DNA from: JANNWF01 sp052390415
GTDB taxonomy: Bacteria; Pseudomonadota; Gammaproteobacteria; Xanthomonadales; Xanthomonadaceae
Assembly (NCBI GenBank): GCA_052390415.1
Contig: JBQTGY010000065.1
Location: forward strand, 1-64,000
Length of the DNA stretch: 64,000 nucleotides
Reading direction: 5' to 3'
The notes under the pieces are model-generated. The model ran no database searches and was not told where the DNA came from. It worked only from the letters and a program-made list of their open reading frames with translations. Shown here one piece after another: positions 1-10,226 of this stretch (its first letter is position 1; each line of letters opens with the position of its first letter). The translations under genes were made by a program, and so were the position numbers.

Positions 1-121
1 AGCGAGGGCCGCGCCAGCGGGAAAATGCAGGCGGACAGACTGTTCGCCGCGTGATGTGGCAGAACCCCTCTTGCAGCAAAGGTTTCCGGGCATTTTCACG
101 CGACCTCATGAAATGTCCGGG

Positions 122-3100
122 CTAGGCCACTGTGGCGGTGTCCGCCAGCCAGACGCGGTAGCAGTTACGCCCTGCGCGTTTGGCTGCGTACAAGGCTTGG
201 TCGGCACCGGTGACCAACTGCTCCGAACCTGTTTCGGCGTCGACGACCAGCGTGCGCACACCGATACTGATGCTCACCCAGGCGCTGGATGTGGATTGCG
301 CGTGCGGGATCGCCAGCGCGGCGATCGCCTGCAAACAACTGTCGGCCAACCAGCGCGCGGAGTCGTGGTCGGTGTCGGGCAAGATCACCGAAAATTCTTC
401 GCCACCGTAACGCGCCACCAGGTCAGTGCTGCGACCAACGCCCTGCTCCAGCGCTTTGGCTACCGCGCGGATGCAGCGATCGCCTTCGACGTGACCGTAA
501 TGGTCGTTGAACAGTTTGAAGTGGTCGATGTCGATCATCATCAGCGACAACGCTTTGCCGGTGCGCAGACCGCGGCGCCACTCGCTGGCGAGGCGGTCAT
601 CGAAGCTGCGCCGGTTGGCGATGCCGGTGAGGCCATCCTTCATGCTCATGCGGCGCAATTCCTCGGTGCGCTCGGCTACCTTGCGTTCCAGATTTTCGAC
701 ATGGCGGGCGTTGACCAGCGAGATCGCCGCCTGCGCACCGAGCAGCTCAAGCGTCTTGACGTGGCGCTCGGTGAAGGCACCTTCAAGCAGGTTGTTCTCG
801 ACGTAGATGATGGCGACCAGGCGGCCCTGGTTGAGCACGGGCAGCACCAGCACCGACTTCGGTCGACGCTCGGCGAGATAAGCGCTATGCGCGAAACGAA
901 TGTCCTCGGCGGGGTTGTTGAGCACCTGCAATGAGCGGGTGAGCTGCGCGTATTCGATCAACTCCAGTGGCAGCTTCCGGGAGGTGTCACGCAAATCGTC
1001 GTCGCCGGCGCGCGCCACGCGTTCGTATTCCATCATCACCCCTTCGCCGAAACGGCCGAGTGCCTCCACCTGCAGTGAATCCTCGTCGCACAGCACAATC
1101 GCACCAAACTCGGCACCGGCGTTCTCGAGCGCGATGCCCAGGAGTTTTTGCAGCAGCGCCTCCAGTTGTACTTCTTGCGACAGCAGTCGGCTGGCCTTGA
1201 GCAGGGTCTGCAGGTCGAGCATGCCGACCGAAGACGAAACACCACCGTAGTTGCCGCTTGAACTCGAGGTGCTACGGCGCAGCTCCACGGCGCGAAAAAC
1301 GATATGTGGCCATTGCGCTTCTATCTGCTTGCACTTGGCCGCAGCGCCCCAGCGCTGGTAGTGGTAGTAGGCCTCGCGAATGAAGTTGCTGGCCAGCTGG
1401 CGCTGTTGCTGTTCCAGCCAGTAGCGCGCATACAGCTCATTGCATAGCGCCTCGCAGTGGGCGAAGCCGGAGTCGGTCGCAGCTTCAATCGCGCGCGCGT
1501 ACAGCTCCATCGCGGCGCGCGGCTCATTGCGCATGCGCGCCACTTCAGCAGCCAGCAGCAGCGCCTTGTGCAGGAAGTTGCTCGGGCAATCGTTGGCCCA
1601 GACATCGAAGCGGGAGGCGATCGCCTGCGCTTCGGCGATGGCGTCAGGCAGTGCGTCGGCGTCAATGAAACCCGGCTTGAGCAAGCCGAGGGCACGGAAA
1701 AAGCTTGTTTCGACCAGGGTCGGGCCGTCCGGCAGCAGTTGGCCGATCATCGCCAGCCGCGCCGAACAGCTGCGCCAGTCGGCGGCGGCGTCGAACAGGT
1801 AGGCGTGGCGGGTCATCGCGAAACAATAGAAGGCGAGGCATATCGAGGGTGTCTCGAAGTCATTGCCCAGCAAGCTGCCAATCCGCTGCTCGTGGGTATC
1901 GAAACTTTGCGGTTTCAGGGTCTTGCCGCGCAGCGCTGCCAGCGGCTGCAACACCCCGCAGCGCAACATCGCTTCGGTCACCGGCTGCCGACTGCGCTTG
2001 AGAAAGGCCAGGCCCTGTTCGGCTTCCAGCTCGACGTCCTCCAGTGGCGCACCCATCACGAAGCCATTGACCGGCCGCAGCAGCGCGCAGTAACCCGCGG
2101 CCAGTGGGTTGATCCCGGCGCGACCCATGGCCTGACCCTCTTCCAGCAAGGGCAAGGTATCGCGCAGTGGCTCACCCCAGTGCTGGTAGAAGGCTGCGAA
2201 GTACTGATAGACCGAGAGCCGGAAGTAGGGATTGTCCCGCTGTTCGGCGAGTCGGCGCGCGAGCCGGCCCATCGTGTACACCAGCGGATACGGCTTGCCT
2301 ACCGCCGCCATGGCGGTCGGCAGGGTGAGGTAGCCGATGCAGCTGATATCACACAGCCCGTGCAGCAGGGTGGTCTTGACCATCCGGCAAGCGCCCAGCA
2401 CGTAGCTGACACCGCGGTTGATTTGATAGGTGGTGTAGGCGAGGCCGTAATACACCTGCATCTCGAGCAAACGTTCGGGGTCGCTCATCTCGGCCTGCGC
2501 CAGCATCTCGCGCTCATCGCGCGAGGCCAGCAGGGCGTCGGTCTCGGCGAACTCCTGCGGAAACAGCGCCGTGGCCTCGGCTTCGGTCGCCGGAAACTCA
2601 CGGCCGAGCAAAGCGAGCGCCGAGCGCAGCACGACAAACGCCTCGTCGAAGCGGCCGCGGATCTGCATCTGGTAGGCCTGCGCCAGGCAGAGGGTAGCGC
2701 GGGCGGTGACGCCAGGGGCAATCTCGATCAGGTGGGTCAGGCGGCTCTCGGCGCGCTCAAAGTGGCCAGCCAAGTACTCGGCTTCGGCGAGGTTCTTGTG
2801 CAAGCTCAGCGCCAACTCAGGTTGCGCGTTCCATGCGTCGGCGGGCAACAAGGCTTCGGCGTGGCGCAGCAAGGCGACCGCCGCATCAAACGCGGAAGCG
2901 GATTTGGCCCGGATGCCACCTTGCAGGTTGAGCGCCAGCAACCGTTTGCGCTCGCCGGGATCGTCGATCAGCTCGCGCGCGGCATTGAAGGATTCGAGGA
3001 TCACGAACAGCCGCTCTTCCAGCTCGGCCTCGCTGCTTGCTGCCAGCAACAAGCGGCCGCAGCGCAGGCGCAGCGCGGGCCGATCAGACTCATCAATCAG

Positions 3101-5164
3101 CTCGTGTGCCGCCTCTTGCACACGATCATGCAGAAAGCGGTAGCGCGCGCCCTTCAGGCGTTCGGGGCTCTGGGCGAACTTGTATTCCTCGTTCAACGGC
3201 ACCAGCAAGCCGGATTGCAATGCCGGCCAGAGCACCTCGGCGGTAGCCTCCGCATCACGCTCGCCCATCGCCATCAGTTCGCGTTGGTCGAAGCGGTTGC
3301 CGAGGTGCGCCGCTCGCGCCAGCAAGGCTTGGGTAGGTTCGGGCAAGGTGGTGAGCGTTGCCAACAGCAAGCTGACCACATTGTCGGTCATGCCGCGACC
3401 ACGGATGCGCTCGAGGTCCCACACCCAGGCGCCATGCTCGCGGTCATAGGCGATGTCACCCTGATCGACCAGCCGGCGCAGGAACTGACCAAGGAAAAAC
3501 GGGTTACCGCGAGTCTTCTCTATGCACAGGGCGGCCATCGTTGTCACCGCCTCGGGTGTGGCATGCAGGGTATCGGCGATCAGCTGGCGTACATCCGCAT
3601 CTGCCATCGGTCCCAGCCGCAGGTGCTCGACTCGGGTCTGGCTACGTTCGATTGCCTGCAAGCTGAGCTGCAGGGGATCGCCTTCCTGCACCTCGTTGTC
3701 GCGGTAGGCACCGACGATCAGCACGCTGCGCTCGCCTTCGGCGCGCACCAGGTATTCAAGCAGGCGCAGGGTCGAGACGTCAGCCCACTGCAGGTCGTCG
3801 AGGAATACCAGCAGCGGATGGCTGCGCGCCGCCAGCGCGACCACCAGCTGGCCGAAGGCGATGTGGAAGCGCTGCTCGCTTTCGGCAGGCGGCAGCTCGG
3901 GCAGGGGCGGCACACTGCCGATCAGCATGGCGAGCGCGGGAATGATCTCGACCAACGCCGCGGCATTGGCTCCGATGGCCTCGGTCAGACGACCCTTCCA
4001 ATACCGGCGTCGCTCGGCACCCTCGCTGGCCAACGCCTGCAGCATTTGACCAAACGCCTGGATCAGCGCCGTGTATGGCTGGTTGCGGCTGTATTGATCG
4101 CATTTGCCACGTAACAGATAGCCGCGGCGGGACAGCACCGGCCGGTGCAGCTCGCTGACCAGGGCGGTCTTGCCGATGCCGGAATAGCCGCTGATCAGCA
4201 ACAGCTCGACCGAGCCGGCGCCGACCACGCGCTTGAACGCCGACAGAATGCTGGCGCATTCGGCCTGACGGCCGTAGAGTTTCTGCGAGAGGAAGAAGCG
4301 CTCGGGAACATCGACACGCCCCGGCGGAAAACGCTCGATCCGCTGATACAAACGCCAGCTGTCGGCGCAGGCCTCGAGATCGCGGATCAGGCCAAAGCTG
4401 CTCTGGTAACGATCATCCGGATGTTTGGCCAGCAGCTTCTGCACGATGGCCGACAGCGCTTCCGGTATCGCCCGATCCAGTTCGTGCAGGGGCACCGGCA
4501 TGCTGGCCAGCTGGGCATGCAACAGGCTCATCGGATCGCTGGCGACGAAGGGCTCGCGCCCACCGAACAGCTCGTACAGACTGGCCCCCAGCGAGTAGAA
4601 GTCGCTGCGGTAGTCGACGTCGAGGTTGGTACGGCCGGTTTGCTCGGGCGACATGTACTCCAGCGTGCCGGCCATGGCCCCACCATCGGCCCGCCGCGGT
4701 TGGATGTCGAGACGCGTCGACAGGCCGAAGTCGCACAGTTTGATCGCCAGCGATTCCGGATCCACCAACACATTCTTCGGCGCAATGTCGCCGTGAATCA
4801 GGCGATGTTCGTGCACCGCGCCCACCGCGCGCGCCAGCTGGATCGCCAGGGACAACTGGTCCGACAGGTCGAGTTGGGCGCGCTGGATCAGCTGCGACAG
4901 GCTGCTGGCGGCGAAATCCTCCAGCACCAATATCTCGCTGCGATCCATCGGCACCAACCCGCGTGCCTTGATCACCAGCGGCGAGTCGATCAAGGAGAGC
5001 ATGGCGTACTCGTGCCGCCAACGCGCCAAGAGTTCGGGAGGCGGGTGCTCACTGTCGATGTACTTCAGTACTACGCGCTCACCGCTGGCCGTCGTCGCGG
5101 TGGCGACGACCGTCTCCCCGGCGGCGTAGATCACCTCGTCGCGGATGTAGCCAGCAAGTTGCAC
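122..5164 (-). CDS. Ser/Thr kinase - AAA ATPase - GAF - GGDEF signalling protein
   Basis: A 1680-residue multidomain sensor/signalling protein. Residues ~1-270 form a Hanks-type kinase domain with the ATP lysine at K34 (VVLKYID), a catalytic HGDIAPKN loop (D126) and DFG at D145. A P-loop ATPase module follows (GYSGIGKT at 326-333; Walker B LLVFLDDLQWAD), then a long helical repeat-like region, a GAF domain (about 1340-1490) and a C-terminal diguanylate cyclase. The cyclase has GGEEF at 1587-1591 and an RxxD inhibitory site (RSTD) five residues upstream, so it should make c-di-GMP and be feedback-inhibited. The reading frame is open further upstream, but I chose GTG at 5164: the extension is composition-like junk that would overlap the divergent protease gene, and an AGGA lies 12 nt before the GTG. 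No membrane segment was seen, so it is probably cytoplasmic. The input signal is unknown. Confidence 0.85.
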   Translation of the reverse strand: MQLAGYIRDEVIYAAGETVVATATTASGERVVLKYIDSEHPPPELLARWRHEYAMLSLIDSPLVIKARGLVPMDRSEILVLEDFAASSLSQLIQRAQLDLSDQLSLAIQLARAVGAVHEHRLIHGDIAPKNVLVDPESLAIKLCDFGLSTRLDIQPRRADGGAMAGTLEYMSPEQTGRTNLDVDYRSDFYSLGASLYELFGGREPFVASDPMSLLHAQLASMPVPLHELDRAIPEALSAIVQKLLAKHPDDRYQSSFGLIRDLEACADSWRLYQRIERFPPGRVDVPERFFLSQKLYGRQAECASILSAFKRVVGAGSVELLLISGYSGIGKTALVSELHRPVLSRRGYLLRGKCDQYSRNQPYTALIQAFGQMLQALASEGAERRRYWKGRLTEAIGANAAALVEIIPALAMLIGSVPPLPELPPAESEQRFHIAFGQLVVALAARSHPLLVFLDDLQWADVSTLRLLEYLVRAEGERSVLIVGAYRDNEVQEGDPLQLSLQAIERSQTRVEHLRLGPMADADVRQLIADTLHATPEAVTTMAALCIEKTRGNPFFLGQFLRRLVDQGDIAYDREHGAWVWDLERIRGRGMTDNVVSLLLATLTTLPEPTQALLARAAHLGNRFDQRELMAMGERDAEATAEVLWPALQSGLLVPLNEEYKFAQSPERLKGARYRFLHDRVQEAAHELIDESDRPALRLRCGRLLLAASSEAELEERLFVILESFNAARELIDDPGERKRLLALNLQGGIRAKSASAFDAAVALLRHAEALLPADAWNAQPELALSLHKNLAEAEYLAGHFERAESRLTHLIEIAPGVTARATLCLAQAYQMQIRGRFDEAFVVLRSALALLGREFPATEAEATALFPQEFAETDALLASRDEREMLAQAEMSDPERLLEMQVYYGLAYTTYQINRGVSYVLGACRMVKTTLLHGLCDISCIGYLTLPTAMAAVGKPYPLVYTMGRLARRLAEQRDNPYFRLSVYQYFAAFYQHWGEPLRDTLPLLEEGQAMGRAGINPLAAGYCALLRPVNGFVMGAPLEDVELEAEQGLAFLKRSRQPVTEAMLRCGVLQPLAALRGKTLKPQSFDTHEQRIGSLLGNDFETPSICLAFYCFAMTRHAYLFDAAADWRSCSARLAMIGQLLPDGPTLVETSFFRALGLLKPGFIDADALPDAIAEAQAIASRFDVWANDCPSNFLHKALLLAAEVARMRNEPRAAMELYARAIEAATDSGFAHCEALCNELYARYWLEQQQRQLASNFIREAYYHYQRWGAAAKCKQIEAQWPHIVFRAVELRRSTSSSSGNYGGVSSSVGMLDLQTLLKASRLLSQEVQLEALLQKLLGIALENAGAEFGAIVLCDEDSLQVEALGRFGEGVMMEYERVARAGDDDLRDTSRKLPLELIEYAQLTRSLQVLNNPAEDIRFAHSAYLAERRPKSVLVLPVLNQGRLVAIIYVENNLLEGAFTERHVKTLELLGAQAAISLVNARHVENLERKVAERTEELRRMSMKDGLTGIANRRSFDDRLASEWRRGLRTGKALSLMMIDIDHFKLFNDHYGHVEGDRCIRAVAKALEQGVGRSTDLVARYGGEEFSVILPDTDHDSARWLADSCLQAIAALAIPHAQSTSSAWVSISIGVRTLVVDAETGSEQLVTGADQALYAAKRAGRNCYRVWLADTATVA

Positions 5165-5387
5165 CGTGCACCGAATTCCTGCCGCCAGGCGCTGGCGGCC
5201 ACTCGTGCAGCGTAGCGCGCAATGCGGCGGTGATGGGCCTGCAGGTGATATTGCTCGGCAATGGATTGGTGAATCTGACCCTGGCTTCAGCGAAAGGCGC
5301 GCATTTCCGACCTGGACCTGATGCTGACCGTGGCTGAGTCGCCGCGTCCGGCATACTTCATTACCCAACGCTCGACGTGGTGACCCA

Positions 5388-6467
5388 GTGAAAACCCTGC
5401 TGGTGGTCTTGGCGCTGCTGCTCGCAGACTTCGCCCAGGCCGCAACCATTTATAAGTGGGTCGACAAGGATGGACGGGTCAGCTACTCGCAGACGCCGCC
5501 GCCGGACCCAGAGCAAGCGGTGTCCGAGCGCACCGTTCGTGATGGCAACCGACCAGAGCTGGCGGAATACTGCAGCGCGGTGCGCGATTACGCGCGCTGG
5601 ATGGCTTACACGATGCAGCAAGGACTGCCGCTTGAAGCCGCCGTGTCCGACGCCGGGGATATCGAACACCGCATCCGCAAGCAGGGAGCTGATGTCTCGC
5701 AAGTGCGAGAAATCGCCTATTTCGTATATGGCATGAAGGCGGGTGTGGATTCGCGGCGGGTAAAGCTCGAGGACATCGCAATCCTCGCGCAGAAGAACTG
5801 TATGTCGGGCAATTTCGCGATGATCCGGGGCTCGCGCAACGACAAGCAAGCCGCGACCGGTGGTCGCTCGGGCACCGGCTGGTTCGCCGGTCGTGGCGTG
5901 GTCGTGACCAGTCTGCACGTGGTCGAAGGAGCATCCAAAATTACCCTCCACCACGCCGATGGCAGCCAAAGCGAAGCGGTTCTCCTGAAAGTGGAGAAGG
6001 CATTCGATCTTGCTTTGCTTGGCACCGAGCGGCGTGACACGCCCGGTTTGCCGGTGCGTGGCGAGCCGCTGGCCATCGGTGCCTCGGTGTTCACCATTGG
6101 CTTTCCGCATGCCGGCACGATGGGCATCAAGCCCAAGCTTGCGAGTGGCGTGATCAGCTCAACTGCCGGCTTGCAGGACGATCCCACCAACTATCAGATT
6201 TCGGTGCCCGTGCAGGCCGGCAACAGCGGCGGTCCGCTACTCGACATGAGCGGCGCAGTTGTCGGCGTGGTCAGCGCGAAACTGCGCGCCAATCGAATGT
6301 TGGAGCAAACCGGTGACCTCACCGAAAACGTCAATTACGCCGTGAAGGCGGTGCATGCGCTGGGTATGCTTACAAGTGCGATCCCAGCGAGCAACGCCAA
6401 CGGCGGCAGTCTTGAGTCATTGGCTGCCACCGTCGAGCTGCATGTGGTTCGCATTGAGGCTCGCTAG
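5388..6467 (+). CDS. Secreted trypsin-like serine protease with DUF4124 domain
   Basis: 359 residues, GTG start. Residues 1-18 are a signal peptide ending AQA. A DUF4124 domain follows (IYKWVDKDGRVSYSQTPP, about 20-40), a cell-envelope module common in Xanthomonadales. The C-terminal half is a chymotrypsin-fold protease with the full triad: H177 (VVTSLHVVEG), D207 (KAFDLALLG) and S280 (QAGNSGGPLL). No PDZ domain follows, so it resembles the stand-alone trypsin_2 group rather than DegP. It is divergent from the kinase/GGDEF gene across about 220 bp that presumably holds both promoters. The substrate is not predictable. Confidence 0.85.
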   Translation: MKTLLVVLALLLADFAQAATIYKWVDKDGRVSYSQTPPPDPEQAVSERTVRDGNRPELAEYCSAVRDYARWMAYTMQQGLPLEAAVSDAGDIEHRIRKQGADVSQVREIAYFVYGMKAGVDSRRVKLEDIAILAQKNCMSGNFAMIRGSRNDKQAATGGRSGTGWFAGRGVVVTSLHVVEGASKITLHHADGSQSEAVLLKVEKAFDLALLGTERRDTPGLPVRGEPLAIGASVFTIGFPHAGTMGIKPKLASGVISSTAGLQDDPTNYQISVPVQAGNSGGPLLDMSGAVVGVVSAKLRANRMLEQTGDLTENVNYAVKAVHALGMLTSAIPASNANGGSLESLAATVELHVVRIEAR

Positions 6468-6549
6468 GCGAAGACATTTACCTGAAAGTCGTCGGCGGAT
6501 GATGGTTGCTCAGAACGACTGTCCGCGACCGCCTTTAAACGCCGAGCCG

Positions 6550-7722
6550 CTACGCCGAAATCGCCAGCTTCTCGCGGTGATACATGCGCGATGCAACCAG
6601 CCACAACACCGCCCCGATCGCGATGCCCACGCCAAGGTAAGTCGTCCATTCCAGCGCTGAAGGCGGCTCGCTGCGCAGCAGGCGCACGATCATCTGGTTC
6701 TGCGCCAGGAACGGCACCATGAACATCCATAGCTGATCCTTCACCGGGCTCACCATCAAGGCGATGGTGGGGATGATCGGCAGGAACATCAGGATCGACA
6801 TGTAACTTTGCGCTTCTTTCACCGACTTCACCGAGGCTGCAATCAAGGTCAGCAGCACGGTGCCCAGCAACACCATCGGCACCAGCACCACCAGCAACTT
6901 GGCGATCACCAGCCACGACACATCGATGCCGCGGAAGATGCCACCGCCGAAGGCAAATGTCGCTTTGAACGAGAGCAGGATCAGCAGCAGGCTGAGCATT
7001 CCGAACACACAGGCCGCGAGAATCTTGCCGCTCATCACGCCTTCGCGGCTGGCCGGCGTGGCCAACAACGGCTCCAACGACTGTCGCTCGCGTTCACCGG
7101 CCGTGGCGTCGATGACCAGATACGCGCCGCCCAGGAAAGCACTCAGGATCAGCAGATACGGCAGCATCGCCGCCAACACTTGCCCACGTTTGGCTTCAGG
7201 TGTGGCCAGATCGCGACTGTTGACGCGCACGGCGGCATCCAGCGACGGACTCACTCCGCGGCTGAGCAGTCGCAGCTTGCCCGCCGTGGCGCTGTAGGCC
7301 TCCAGCGTGCCTTGCACACGCCGCAACGGAATTTCCGTGTCGCGCCGAGTGGAATCGTAGATCAGCTCGATATCGGCGGCTTCGCTGCCGCGCCACTGCT
7401 TCGGATACGTATCGGGAATGCGCAGAATGATGTCGTAGTTCTGCGCGCGGATATCGGCGTCGGCGTCTTTCGGTGCAGGCAGGATCTCGATGTTCTGCAT
7501 GGCCACAAACGCGACCAGATTCGGCGCGTGTTCGGCACCAATCACCGGCAACTTCAGGGTCCTTTCCAGTTGTGTCGTCGCCCGCTTTTCGGCGAGGCTG
7601 CCGACGCCCAGCAGCATCGCCGGCAACAGCAGCGGCATCAGCAGCAGGCCGAGCAATACCGTGCGCCGGTCGCGAGAAAGGTCGAGCAACTCCTTGCGCA
7701 TTACCGCCATCACGATGCTCAT
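6550..7722 (-). CDS. ABC-2 type exporter permease, NatB-like
   Basis: 390-residue membrane subunit of an ABC exporter. It has the NatB architecture: one N-terminal transmembrane helix (about residues 20-45), a large extracytoplasmic domain, then a block of about five to six hydrophobic helices from residue ~195 to the end. The GERERQSLEPLLATPASR segment is typical of the NatB/ABC-2 coupling region. ATG at 7722 was chosen because it overlaps the TGA of the upstream ATPase gene by four bases (ATGA), indicating translational coupling. In Bacillus NatAB extrudes Na+; the substrate here is inferred only by family resemblance. Confidence 0.85.
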   Translation of the reverse strand: MSIVMAVMRKELLDLSRDRRTVLLGLLLMPLLLPAMLLGVGSLAEKRATTQLERTLKLPVIGAEHAPNLVAFVAMQNIEILPAPKDADADIRAQNYDIILRIPDTYPKQWRGSEAADIELIYDSTRRDTEIPLRRVQGTLEAYSATAGKLRLLSRGVSPSLDAAVRVNSRDLATPEAKRGQVLAAMLPYLLILSAFLGGAYLVIDATAGERERQSLEPLLATPASREGVMSGKILAACVFGMLSLLLILLSFKATFAFGGGIFRGIDVSWLVIAKLLVVLVPMVLLGTVLLTLIAASVKSVKEAQSYMSILMFLPIIPTIALMVSPVKDQLWMFMVPFLAQNQMIVRLLRSEPPSALEWTTYLGVGIAIGAVLWLVASRMYHREKLAISA

Positions 7723-8465
7723 ACGTGCAGTCCCTCTTCCGAACCGATCAATTTGACGAAGGCGTCCTCGAGGTTGGGCTCGCCGGTTTGTGCACGCAGT
7801 TCGTCGGCGTTGCCTTGGGCGACCACGTGACCCTTGGCGATGATGACGATGCGGTCGCACAGCGCCGCCACCTCTTGCATGATGTGGCTGGAGAAGATCA
7901 CGCAGCGACCCTCGCCGCGCAGATGGCGCAGAAACTCGCGCATGGCGCGGGTGGTCATCACGTCCAGGCCGTTGGTGGGTTCGTCGAGAATGACGTTTCG
8001 CGGGTCGTGGACCAGGGCGCGGGCGATCGCGGTCTTGGTGCGTTGACCTTGCGAGAACCCCTCGGTCTGTCGATCCATGATTTCCGCCATGCCAAGCGCA
8101 TCGCTCAGGCGCTGGGATTGCTGGGCAATCGCGTCCTCTTTCATCCCATGCAGACGACCGAAATAGGCGATGTTTTCGCGCGGCGTCAAACGCTTGTAGA
8201 CACCGCGAGCATCCGGCAACACGCCCAGTCGACGGCGCACAGCTTCCGCATCCTTGGCGATGTCAAAACCATCCACCGTCACCGTGCCGCGATCCGGCGT
8301 CATCAGCGTGTACAGCATGCGCATGGTGGTGGTCTTGCCGGCGCCATTGGGGCCAAGCAGACCGGTGATCTCACCGTCCTTGGCGGTGAAGCTGACGCCA
8401 TCGACAGCCTTGACGATGCCGGTTTTGGTCTTGAATTGTTTGTGCAGGTCGCGAACGTCGATCAT
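7719..8465 (-). CDS. ABC transporter ATP-binding protein, NatA-like
   Basis: 248-residue nucleotide-binding subunit pairing with the permease that it overlaps by ATGA. Visible motifs are Walker A GPNGAGKTTTMRML, signature FSQGQRTKTAIARAL, Walker B NVILDEPTNGLD and the H-loop IFSSHIMQE. The SQGQ variant of LSGGQ is usual for NatA-type exporters. The start at 8465 (MIDVRDLHKQF) is set by the beginning of domain homology; the open frame upstream has no ABC-like sequence and would run into the neighbouring peptidase gene. It energises export of an unidentified substrate at the cytoplasmic face. Confidence 0.88.
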   Translation of the reverse strand: MIDVRDLHKQFKTKTGIVKAVDGVSFTAKDGEITGLLGPNGAGKTTTMRMLYTLMTPDRGTVTVDGFDIAKDAEAVRRRLGVLPDARGVYKRLTPRENIAYFGRLHGMKEDAIAQQSQRLSDALGMAEIMDRQTEGFSQGQRTKTAIARALVHDPRNVILDEPTNGLDVMTTRAMREFLRHLRGEGRCVIFSSHIMQEVAALCDRIVIIAKGHVVAQGNADELRAQTGEPNLEDAFVKLIGSEEGLHV

Positions 8466-8529
8466 GGGGTCAGTTCCAGTTGCCAGTGCCAGCTGCAGCC
8501 AAGCGCTGCGCGAGGTGTTGGGTGCAAGG

Positions 8530-10098
8530 TCATGGCTCCCACCCATAGGCGCCAGCAAATGGCGGCAGTGGTTGCAAGCGCTCCAAACATTTGGCGTCGA
8601 GTTTCTTTGCGTCCCTGGTTTCGATGAACTGGGCAAACAGCTTTGGCATGCAGCCGATGCCAACCACGCTGTGACCCTGCCCTGGCAACACCAGCGCGCG
8701 GCTGTTGGGCAAGGACTTCGCCACCTCATCGGCGTAACGCGGTGGTGTCACCGGATCAAATTCGCCGGAAATCAGCAGCACCGGCAGATCACCACTGAGC
8801 GGTTGCCGGAACTTGGGGTCGCGAGTGCCGCGTGGCCAGACACTGCATTGCGCCTGCGCGAACTCGATCAACTCGACACCCATCACGCTGCCGCGATCTT
8901 CTTCGCGAGCGACGAACTCGTCGGCGTCTTCGGTGCACATCACCGACAACTGCATGCCGTGATACATCTGCTCGGTCAGCGAGCGACCAAGACTGCTGGC
9001 TTGCGCCAGCATTGCCTCATAGCGGCCGTTGGCCGCTTCCGCCAGCAGATACGGCAAGATCGTCGCCGCCTCCGGTGAATACGCGTACATGCGCAACAGG
9101 ATGGCCAGATGGCCGAACGTCGGTGTCTCTTCGCGCCATTCGCCAGACGTGGAATCGCGATAGCGCACGGCAGCCAGGGTGCCGCTGCGCAGCTCTTCGC
9201 CCACCTTTGCCAGGCGCTCGGATGGATCGCCCATCTGTTCGGCGCAGGCCTTGATGGCGCGGCAACGGGCGAACTGGGCTTCCAGCGCGGCTTGCAGGTT
9301 GGTTGCGTGTTCGTTGCCGAGAACCAAGGTGTTGGGTGCCACCGAATCCAGCACCACGGCGCGAGTCGTTGCCGGATAGCGCGCGGCGTACTGCTGTGCC
9401 ACCCGCGTGCCGTAGGAAATGCCGATCAGATTGATGCTCGGCGCGGCGATGGCCAGACGCACCGCTTCGATATCGTCGATGTGCTCGGAGGTGCCGTAAT
9501 GGCGCAGATCCGAATTGGCACCGAGTGTATCGGCACAGCGTTTGGCGAAATCGCGAACGGCTTCGATATCGAGGTTGGTCTCGGCAGCATCGCCCTCGCT
9601 GGTTGCGGCCTTGCCCTCTGCGTTGCGACAGATCAGGGGATGCGAGCCGCCGGTGCCGCGGGCATCGAGCAGAAGCACATTGCGGGTTCGGCGCAGGTCG
9701 CGAAAGGCCGCGTGCACCATCGGATAACTTTCCTTCGCCGACTGTCCCGGGCCGCCGGCAATCATGAAGATCGGGTCCGGTTCCGCATCGTCAGTGGAGG
9801 GAATCCACGCCAGCGCCAGCGAAATCCTGCGCGAATCCGGATCCGCGCGATTTTCGGGCACTTCCAGCGTGGTGCACTGCGCTTCGACCGCGCCGGGTAC
9901 GCCATCGGCGGCCAGCGAGCAGGGTTCGAATTGCAAGCTGCCGAGGCTGCGTTTCTTGATGGGCGCTTGCTGGGTGGGTGGCGTCTGGTTCGACGCTGCA
10001 GCGGGAGTCGCGTTGCCCGATTGTGCGGCGCAGATTGGCGCTACGGCCGCCAAGCCCAAGGCAAGCGCAAGCACGGGTAAGGTTGATCTCATTGCCAT
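8530..10098 (-). CDS. Secreted alpha/beta-hydrolase, S33/TAP-like peptidase
   Basis: About 522 residues. An N-terminal signal peptide (MAMRSTLPVLALALGLAA, cleavage near CAAQ) precedes an S33 alpha/beta hydrolase. The oxyanion segment is MIAGGPGQSA, the nucleophile elbow GISYGTR, the acidic residue lies in SGEFDPVTPP and the histidine in PGQGHSVVG. This is the tripeptidyl/prolyl aminopeptidase-like group with a TAP C-terminal domain, probably removing short peptides in the periplasm or outside. ATG at 10098 has a GAGAG about eight bases upstream; ATGs at 10131 and 10143 are possible alternatives. It is transcribed in the same direction as the NatAB-like pair and may share a transcript with it. 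Confidence 0.85.
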   Translation of the reverse strand: MAMRSTLPVLALALGLAAVAPICAAQSGNATPAAASNQTPPTQQAPIKKRSLGSLQFEPCSLAADGVPGAVEAQCTTLEVPENRADPDSRRISLALAWIPSTDDAEPDPIFMIAGGPGQSAKESYPMVHAAFRDLRRTRNVLLLDARGTGGSHPLICRNAEGKAATSEGDAAETNLDIEAVRDFAKRCADTLGANSDLRHYGTSEHIDDIEAVRLAIAAPSINLIGISYGTRVAQQYAARYPATTRAVVLDSVAPNTLVLGNEHATNLQAALEAQFARCRAIKACAEQMGDPSERLAKVGEELRSGTLAAVRYRDSTSGEWREETPTFGHLAILLRMYAYSPEAATILPYLLAEAANGRYEAMLAQASSLGRSLTEQMYHGMQLSVMCTEDADEFVAREEDRGSVMGVELIEFAQAQCSVWPRGTRDPKFRQPLSGDLPVLLISGEFDPVTPPRYADEVAKSLPNSRALVLPGQGHSVVGIGCMPKLFAQFIETRDAKKLDAKCLERLQPLPPFAGAYGWEP

Positions 10099-10226
10099 TG
10101 CCAACTCTCTTGTGGGTACTTCGATTTGCATGAGCTTACTCAACGGCCTCGGTGGATGACTGTGACATCACCAGCGCGGATGGTGGGCTGCGCCGCTCGC
10201 TCCTGCACGCGTGCAACCTGATCGAT

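Noticed and set aside
1..121. Possible gene end or element at the left edge
   Set aside because: No supported frame or motif in the first 121 bases; the kinase/GGDEF stop is at 122.
1457..4114. 885-codon open frame on the plus strand inside the kinase/GGDEF gene
   Set aside because: It is the antisense shadow of a GC-rich gene with recognisable domains on the minus strand and shows no domain of its own.
5165..5449. 95-residue upstream extension of the kinase gene
   Set aside because: Composition is unlike the kinase domain, it overlaps the signal peptide of the divergent protease and a better GTG with AGGA exists at 5164.
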